This document shows positions 58,596 through 64,000 of a stretch of 64,000 nucleotides of DNA, piece by piece. The notes under the pieces are model-generated. The model saw only the letters and a program-made list of their open reading frames with translations. It was not told the DNA's origin and searched no databases. How positions within the stretch are numbered: the first letter of the stretch is position 1; every line of letters starts with the position of its first letter. The stretch is from Mesorhizobium plurifarium (GTDB taxonomy: Bacteria > Pseudomonadota > Alphaproteobacteria > Rhizobiales > Rhizobiaceae): positions 25,773-89,772 of the forward strand of contig CCNB01000005.1 in the NCBI GenBank assembly GCA_000824785.1. Reading direction: 5' to 3'. The position numbers and the translations under genes were made by a program.

Positions 58596-59730
58596 GGCAT
58601 GGAATTGGGAGCAGGCCGACTGGCCGCATTTTACCTACGACAAGATGGCATTGGACCCGCTGGAAAGGGAGTTCCTGTTGCGATCGGGCGAGTTCCTGGG
58701 CGTGTTTCGCCATGTCAGCCCCGATGACCGCGACCAGATCCGCATCGATCTAATCAGCGAAGAGGCCTTGAAGACATCCGAGATCGAGGGGGAGTATCTC
58801 AACCGGGAAGGCCTGCAATCATCCTTGCGGCAGCAGCTTGGGCTCGGAGGGGAGAATAGGCCCATCCCGCCCGCCGAGCGGGGCATCGCCGAAATGATGG
58901 CTGACGTGTATCTGCATTTTGCCAACCCGCTCTCGCATCGCACGCTCTATGCCTGGCACAAGATGGTGATGTCCGGCGAGCGGCGTATCAAGACGATCGG
59001 CAACTATCGCCAACATGCCGATGTCATGCGGATCGTCTCTAACCGGTTGGACAAACCCAAAGTGCATTTCGAGGCGCCGCCCTCATCGCGCGTGAAAGCC
59101 GAGATGGACGCCTTTACCATCTGGTTCAACGATACCATGCCCAAGGGCAAGACTCCGCTTCCCGCGCTGACGCGCGCCGGTATCGCGCACCTTTATTTTG
59201 AGAGCATCCATCCGTTCGAAGACGGCAACGGCCGCATAGGACGTGCCCTTTGCGAAAAAGCGCTGGCGCAAAATCTGGGCGAGCCGAGCCTCATCGCGCT
59301 GGCCTACACGATCGAGCGTCGCCGCAAGGCCTATTATGGTCATTTAGAGGCCAGCAACAAAAACAGCGCGATCACTGATTGGCTGATCTACTTCGCCAGC
59401 ACGATTCTAGAAGCGCAGCGCGTAACGCTCGCCCGCGTCGAATTCTCCGTTGCCAAGGCCAAGTTCTACGAGCACCACCGTGGGCAGTTCAACAAACGCC
59501 AGGAAAAAGCCGTCGCCCGGATATTCCGTGAAGGTATCGACGGCTTTAAAGGCGGCCTCAGCGCGGAGAACTATATCGCCATCACCCAGGCATCCCGCGC
59601 CACGGCGACAAGGGACCTGCAGGATCTGGTTGCCAAGGGTGCGCTGACAAGAACTGGTGAACTCCGACATACACGTTACATGCTGAACATTCGTGACAAT
59701 CGTGCGTATATGCCATCAGCGAATGACTAA
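58594..59730 (+). CDS. Fic family protein with DUF4172-like N-terminal region
   Basis: 378 residues. The catalytic motif HPFEDGNGRIGR is intact (about residues 205-216), so AMP or other nucleotide-group transfer to protein hydroxyls is expected. An N-terminal inhibitory motif of class II type, T-x3-E-G in KTSEIEGE, is at about residue 60, so the enzyme is probably auto-inhibited. The C-terminal part (VARIFREG, then ITQASRATATRDLQDLVAKG) has a winged-helix look, suggesting DNA binding and self-repression. The start has no strong ribosome binding site. No separate antitoxin gene is seen. Confidence 0.88.
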   Translation: MAWNWEQADWPHFTYDKMALDPLEREFLLRSGEFLGVFRHVSPDDRDQIRIDLISEEALKTSEIEGEYLNREGLQSSLRQQLGLGGENRPIPPAERGIAEMMADVYLHFANPLSHRTLYAWHKMVMSGERRIKTIGNYRQHADVMRIVSNRLDKPKVHFEAPPSSRVKAEMDAFTIWFNDTMPKGKTPLPALTRAGIAHLYFESIHPFEDGNGRIGRALCEKALAQNLGEPSLIALAYTIERRRKAYYGHLEASNKNSAITDWLIYFASTILEAQRVTLARVEFSVAKAKFYEHHRGQFNKRQEKAVARIFREGIDGFKGGLSAENYIAITQASRATATRDLQDLVAKGALTRTGELRHTRYMLNIRDNRAYMPSAND

Positions 59731-60158
59731 GTCTGTACCACCGCGCGGCGGTCAAGCGACTGCGACAGCACGGCCACGGCGACGGCCAGAAGCGCGAGCG
59801 TAGCGCCCACCAGCGGCAGGTTCGCGTACGATACGCCCCAGGAGATGGCGAGGCCGCCGATCCAGGCGCCGCCGACATTGCCGACATTGAAGGCGCCCTG
59901 GTTGAGCGTGGCGGCGAACAGCAGGGCCACGGCGAGCAGCGTGGGGACCACCGTCGGCATCAGCTTCCAGTCCGCAAACCTGCCGCCGATGATGTTGCCG
60001 ATGGTCATGCCGGCGCCGAACAAGAGCAGCACCCAGGTGACGGTTGCCGTCGCCAGGCCGCAGACGCCGGTGAGATAGGGCTTGATGTACGTGAAGACGG
60101 CCGGCGACGAATGCGTGCCACGGATGAACCGCATCGTGCCACTTCGCCACCAGGCCAT
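59727..60158 (-). pseudogene. MFS transporter remnant (C-terminal part)
   Basis: The frame encodes late membrane segments of an AraJ/CmlA-type exporter: FTYIKPYLTGVCGLATATV, LLFGAGMTIGNIIGGRFAD, NQGAFNVGNVGGAWIGGLAI. The upstream half is missing, and one segment of about 40 residues appears deleted between LLFAATL and NQGAFN. It overlaps the Fic stop by four bases on the opposite strand. Not functional. The 69-codon minus-strand frame upstream (60201-60410) is unrecognised. Confidence 0.75.
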
Positions 60159-60411
60159 AGAGACGAACCCGATCAGCGCGCGGGGCGTGTGAAAGCTGCG
60201 TTACGTGAGCGACACGACCCTCACAGCGACGCCTCGAGGCAACCGGCCGCGGATCGCACCGGGCGGCATGCACGAGGTAGGCATCAACCGGATACGACAG
60301 CTTCGCAACCGCAGCCGGACGGGCTTGTCGAACAGGGTGATCGGCGGGCCGCCACAAGTGCCTCCCCCGCCTGGAGTGATGATCTCGACTACGTCGTGCA
60401 GCACTCTCATC

Positions 60412-60440
60412 TGTCAGCTTGTTGAAAGGCAAGCCCCCTA
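60412..60440 (+). promoter_or_regulatory. tts box (TtsI-binding promoter element of type III secretion)
   Basis: Reads TGTCAGCTTGTTGAAAG then GCAAGCCCCCTA. It matches the rhizobial tts box consensus in GTCAGCTT, the GAAAG centre and the CCCCCTA end. It ends 58 bases before the effector start. It predicts control by TtsI, which is activated by flavonoids through NodD. Confidence 0.88.
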
Positions 60441-60498
60441 GAATAGTGTCCAGCCGCCAAACCGTCTTGAGCTGCTCTGAACAGGCAAAGGAGATAGG

Positions 60499-63400
60499 AT
60501 GGATCCCTTCAACAATATCAATCCATCCCGCGTCTCGGATAGAACCCGCACAGACGACGCAGGCTCGCAACCACAGCAGGCCGACCAGGCGAGTTTTCAG
60601 GAGCATTTGAATGCCTTGCAACCGGGCTGGCATTGGCCGGCCGTTCCAAACAGCCGCCTTGCCAGGCGGCGTGGCGGCTTGCACGCAGATGCGACTGGAT
60701 CGAGGCTGCCGCAAGAGGAGGGCGCCGGGGAAGGCGGCTCGCGCTTGCCCTTTGCTCCACCAGCCCACTCACCCGTGCAGAGTTTCGACCAGGACGAGGT
60801 CTTTGCCGCCGCCGACCGGGCCGGGCCGTTGCCGGCTGCAAGTTTCGCCTCGGCGCAGTTCTGGCAGGAGGCGGAGCGCGTGGCCCACTCACCCGCGCCG
60901 AGCGTCAATCAGGAGGAGCATCCGCGTCGCCGTGCAGCGATTGGGGACGCTTCCGAAGCTTTGAGTTCCATGCCGCCGCCGCGGGTCAATCTGCCGGGCA
61001 GGGGATTTGGAAGGGCAGCCGAAAGCGTGAATCCCCCTGATGTCGTCGCGGAGGCGTATCGGCCTGCGGCCAATCAACAGCGCGATCTGACCGGCGCGCG
61101 CCACACAATGCCGACCGAGGCGACGCGCCAAGGTGCCGTCGTTCAGCAAACCCGCAGTCGCAAGCGAAGCCGCGAGCACCCGGACGAGATGCTTTTTGCC
61201 GCCTACGGCGCGCGGGCTAAAGCGTCCACGATGAGCGAAGGGTCGATCGAGCGCGACATAACCGCGCTGCGCAAGTTCAGCACATGGCTTGAGAAGAAAC
61301 ACCAGAGCCAAATCCAAGGCCGGACTGAAGATGAGCAACTGGATAGCCTGACGAAGGACTTCGCGGCCAACAATGCTAAGTTATTGAACCAACTTAATGT
61401 GGCGCTGGGAAGGCTCCGGCAAGTCTCCGCCGGACAGCCGGTGAAGGCTGCTTCGAATGTTCGACCTGGCACCAAGGACGATGAGGAAATCTTCGCCGAA
61501 TACCAGGCAAAGGCCGTGGCGGCCGGCCTCAAAGAGGGAACCATGAGGGGCGACCTAGCGGCGCTACGCAAGTTCAGCAAATGGCTTGAAAAGAACCACG
61601 GGACGCAGATCGTCGGACGGATGGAGGATCGGCAGCTGGACATCCTGGCGAAGGACTTCGCGGGCGACAATACTAAAATATTGTATCAACTTAACGGGGG
61701 GTTGGGTAGGCTCCGGCAGGCGTCCGCCGGACATTGGGTGGTAACTGGTTCGTCTGTCCCATCTGGCACCAAGGACGATGAGGAACTCCTGGCCGAATAC
61801 CAGACAAAAGCCGTGGCTGCCGGCATCAAAGAGTCTACCTGGAGAGGCGACGTCTCGACATTGCGCAAATTCAGTGCATGGCTGGAAGGAAATCATCAGA
61901 GCCAAATCTACGGCCGGATTGAAGATCGGCAGTTGGACAGACTGGCGGCGGAATTCGCGGGCAACGACACGGCGCTGCTCAGTCATGTTAACATAGCCCT
62001 GAAGAGGCTCCGGCAAGCCTCTGCCGGACAGCCTGTGAAAGTCGCAAGGACTGTTCAATCCGGCACGAAAGACGATGAGGAACTCCTGGCCAAGTACCAG
62101 ACAAAAGCCGCGGCTGCCGGCCTCAACGAATCTACCGGGAGAGGGGACATCGCGGCGCTGCGCAAGTTGAGTGCATGGCTTACAGAAAACCACCGGACGC
62201 AGATCGTCGACCGACTTGATGACCCGGGGCTGGATAGGCTGGTGGCAGCCTTTGCGGACCGCGAGGGCGGGCGTATCCACGCGGCGTTGGCAAGGCTCCG
62301 GCAAGCCTCTGCCGGACAGCCTGTGGTAGCCGCTCCGACTATCCGTGGCACGAAAGACGACGAGGAACTCTTCGCCAAATACCAGGCAAAAGCCGCAGCC
62401 GCCGGCCTCAACGACAGTACGATGAAGGGTGACTTGCTGGCGCTGCGCAAGTTCAGCGCGTGGCTTGAGGAGAACCGCCGGACCCAGATCTCCGACCGTC
62501 TTGACGATCCTGGATTGGACGCCCTGGCTGCAGCCTTTGTAGAGCGCGGGGGCGGGCGCATCCATCCGGCGTTGGGAAGGCTCCGGCAAGCCTCCACCGA
62601 ACAGCGGGTGACAGCTGCTAAAGGGCGTCCTATCAGCCAAGAGAACCAGGTGATTGAGGATGCATGTAAGGCAGCTGCAAGCCGGTACCCCAAATCTACG
62701 CTAAGCACCTATCGGGGTATTTTGACCCGTTTCGACCGGTGGCTTCATCAGAATTTCGCGAAGGGCATTACCCAGATTGAGCCCGCGGTGCTGAGCCGGG
62801 CGGTGGAAGAGTACAAGAAGAACGCAGGCCAAACTTTCGGCACGGCCTGGGGCTTTCTGCAGCGATACCGGCAAATGGTCGAAGCCAACAATGCGCTGGG
62901 CCTGTCAGCCCATGGGCAAGCGGCGCCGCCCCAGCAGGCAAGCGATCCGCCGACTGGAACTGCCCAGAGCGTTCCCTTCTCGCCCATCCCAATGTCGCCG
63001 GGCGATCCGGCCTGGGACGTGCTTCGAGCCTTCAATCAGGAAGAGACCGCACAGCCTAGGGCGCCAACGGCTGATCAAGTGATCGAGGATGCATGTAAGG
63101 CGGCCGCAAGCTGGTACCGCAAAAGCACGCTAAGTAGCTATCGCAGTATTTTGGGTCGTTTCAACGAGTGGCTTGGTCAGAACTTCGGCAAGGGCATTTC
63201 CCAGATTGAGCCGGCGGTGCTGAGCCGGGCGGTTGAAGAGTACAAGAAGAACGTAGGCCCGACATTCGGCACGGCCTGGGGCTTTCTGCAGCGATACCGT
63301 CAAATGGTTGCAGCCAACGATGCCCTGGGCTTGGCAGCCCATGGACAAGCGGCCCCGCGCGAGCAGCCACGCAACCCGCCCACTGGAACTATGCAGAGCA

Positions 63401-64000
63401 CCTCACCCGCCTTCTCGCCCATCCCCATCGCCCCGGGCGACCCGGCCTGGGACGTCTTGCGAGCCTTCCATGAAGAAGAGGTTGTAAAGCGTGGCGCGCC
63501 AATGGCTACCGATGTGCCGCAGTTCCATCAGACGACATCGCTCCCGCCACAGTTGGCCCCCGCGCTGGCCCCTTCCTCGCCTGCTCAAAGTGCCGACTCG
63601 TCCTCGACCTTCGCCGGCCTTGCGCCGCTGTCGCCTGCACCTTATCGGCGTCCGGATTTCGATCTCAATGCGCTCACGCCCGAGCAACTGGCCGAGGATG
63701 CTGATAGCGGCTCGCGCCATTGGGCCGCCGATGCCGGCTCGGCAATTGCCCAGCCCGGCTCGTCACGTAGATCATCGCAGATCTATGCCGGTCTTGATGA
63801 CATCGTCGACTTGCAGGACGATGCCGGCTCGGCGCCGCGGTCGGACGCTGCCAGGTCGAGATCGATTGCCGGGCCATCGCCGTCATCGAGCATGCCTGGC
63901 GAAGGTTCCGCGGCGTCGAGCGCTGCACATGGCAGGCTCCCGGATCTCGGGCCACAGCTTGGCTCGCGGGAGCAGGCCGGTCGGGGGGCAGGGCCCGCCG
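60499..64000 (+). CDS. Large repeat-containing type III effector, NopD/Bel2-5-like, 5' part
   Basis: Start ATG 60499 behind AAAGGAGATAGG; open to the window end, 1167 codons. Residues 1-230 are polar, Pro/Ser/Gln-rich, as in secretion-signal regions of effectors (MDPFNNINPSRVSDRTRTDD). Residues about 231-707 are five repeats of 95-99 residues (T.RGD..ALRKFS.WLE; GRLRQASAGQPV; GTKDDEEL). Residues 718 to about 1003 are two 143-residue repeats (VIEDACKAAAS; EPAVLSRAVEEYKKN; GTAWGFLQRYRQM). A Ser/Pro/Asp-rich linker follows with RPDFDLNALTPEQLAED. Relatives in Bradyrhizobium and Mesorhizobium carry a C-terminal C48 SUMO protease; whether this one does lies outside the window. The tts box supports secretion. 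Confidence 0.85.
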   Translation, partial: MDPFNNINPSRVSDRTRTDDAGSQPQQADQASFQEHLNALQPGWHWPAVPNSRLARRRGGLHADATGSRLPQEEGAGEGGSRLPFAPPAHSPVQSFDQDEVFAAADRAGPLPAASFASAQFWQEAERVAHSPAPSVNQEEHPRRRAAIGDASEALSSMPPPRVNLPGRGFGRAAESVNPPDVVAEAYRPAANQQRDLTGARHTMPTEATRQGAVVQQTRSRKRSREHPDEMLFAAYGARAKASTMSEGSIERDITALRKFSTWLEKKHQSQIQGRTEDEQLDSLTKDFAANNAKLLNQLNVALGRLRQVSAGQPVKAASNVRPGTKDDEEIFAEYQAKAVAAGLKEGTMRGDLAALRKFSKWLEKNHGTQIVGRMEDRQLDILAKDFAGDNTKILYQLNGGLGRLRQASAGHWVVTGSSVPSGTKDDEELLAEYQTKAVAAGIKESTWRGDVSTLRKFSAWLEGNHQSQIYGRIEDRQLDRLAAEFAGNDTALLSHVNIALKRLRQASAGQPVKVARTVQSGTKDDEELLAKYQTKAAAAGLNESTGRGDIAALRKLSAWLTENHRTQIVDRLDDPGLDRLVAAFADREGGRIHAALARLRQASAGQPVVAAPTIRGTKDDEELFAKYQAKAAAAGLNDSTMKGDLLALRKFSAWLEENRRTQISDRLDDPGLDALAAAFVERGGGRIHPALGRLRQASTEQRVTAAKGRPISQENQVIEDACKAAASRYPKSTLSTYRGILTRFDRWLHQNFAKGITQIEPAVLSRAVEEYKKNAGQTFGTAWGFLQRYRQMVEANNALGLSAHGQAAPPQQASDPPTGTAQSVPFSPIPMSPGDPAWDVLRAFNQEETAQPRAPTADQVIEDACKAAASWYRKSTLSSYRSILGRFNEWLGQNFGKGISQIEPAVLSRAVEEYKKNVGPTFGTAWGFLQRYRQMVAANDALGLAAHGQAAPREQPRNPPTGTMQSTSPAFSPIPIAPGDPAWDVLRAFHEEEVVKRGAPMATDVPQFHQTTSLPPQLAPALAPSSPAQSADSSSTFAGLAPLSPAPYRRPDFDLNALTPEQLAEDADSGSRHWAADAGSAIAQPGSSRRSSQIYAGLDDIVDLQDDAGSAPRSDAARSRSIAGPSPSSSMPGEGSAASSAAHGRLPDLGPQLGSREQAGRGAGPA
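61189..62620 (+). repeat. Five tandem ~97-residue coding repeats
   Basis: Unit boundaries marked by GGCAC(C/G)AA(A/G)GAC (GTKDDEE) fall at 61468, 61765, 62062 and 62347, giving periods of 297, 297 and 285 bases (99, 99, 95 residues). The first unit lacks the GTKDDEE lead and begins near 61189. Sequence differs between units by amino-acid changes, so this is not a recent expansion. Confidence 0.85.
62650..63507 (+). repeat. Two tandem 143-residue coding repeats
   Basis: VIEDACKAAAS starts at 62650 and at 63079, a 429-base period. Both contain QIEPAVLSRAVEEYKKN, GTAWGFLQRYRQMV and the GDPAWDVLRAF end. They are much more alike at DNA level than the five shorter repeats, pointing to a later duplication. 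Confidence 0.88.

Overview
The window looks like a piece of a Mesorhizobium symbiosis island (alphaproteobacteria, Rhizobiales). The reasons are the rhizobial bioBFDA-bioZ and nadABC cofactor genes with an alphaproteobacterial NadQ-type regulator, a FnrN regulator beside hemN, a textbook NifA/sigma-54 promoter, a rhizobial tts box driving a giant repeat-containing type III effector, and many decayed IS fragments between intact operons. No tRNA, rRNA, CRISPR array, nod, nif or fix structural genes are visible.

Layout. 0-4.4 kb: a partial rhizobial porin and an omptin-like outer-membrane protein, separated by gene-poor DNA. 4.4-7.5 kb: groES-groEL and a metallo-beta-lactamase/rhodanese protein. 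7.7-18.7 kb: one long minus-strand cofactor block, nadQ-nadA-nadB-nadC-orf107-panD-bioB-bioF-bioD-bioA-bioZ-panD, for NAD, beta-alanine/CoA and biotin; panB is divergent and is followed by a broken panC. 20-23 kb: a PhyH-type dioxygenase, then a NifA/sigma-54 promoter with small ORFs (one with an exported-peptide look), then a 449-bp non-autonomous IS66-like element carrying a UPF0149 gene remnant. 23-28.4 kb: acyl-CoA dehydrogenase, acyl-CoA ligase, MmgE/PrpD protein and a GlxA-type regulator.

29-47 kb: a dipeptide/opine-type ABC transporter (binding protein, two permeases, fused double ATPase), a DadA-like FAD oxidase, two M19 dipeptidase paralogues that lack a metal-ligand Asp, a LysR regulator divergent from an aldehyde dehydrogenase, an alanine-dehydrogenase-like enzyme and two methyltransferases, interspersed with IS1380 remnants. 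Together these suggest uptake and processing of an amino-acid conjugate; the substrate is not evident. 49.3-51.1 kb: queC-queD-queE, which make preQ0. 51.6-53.9 kb: hemN divergent from fnrN, for microaerobic haem synthesis and regulation. 54.3-58.2 kb: GMC oxidoreductase, HAD phosphatase and a TreT-like trehalose synthase in one direction.

58.5-64 kb: a class II-type Fic protein whose promoter and start codon sit in a near-perfect palindrome, a decayed MFS gene, then a tts box and the first 1167 codons of a NopD/Bel2-5-like effector with five ~97-residue and two 143-residue internal repeats. Its C-terminus lies beyond the window.
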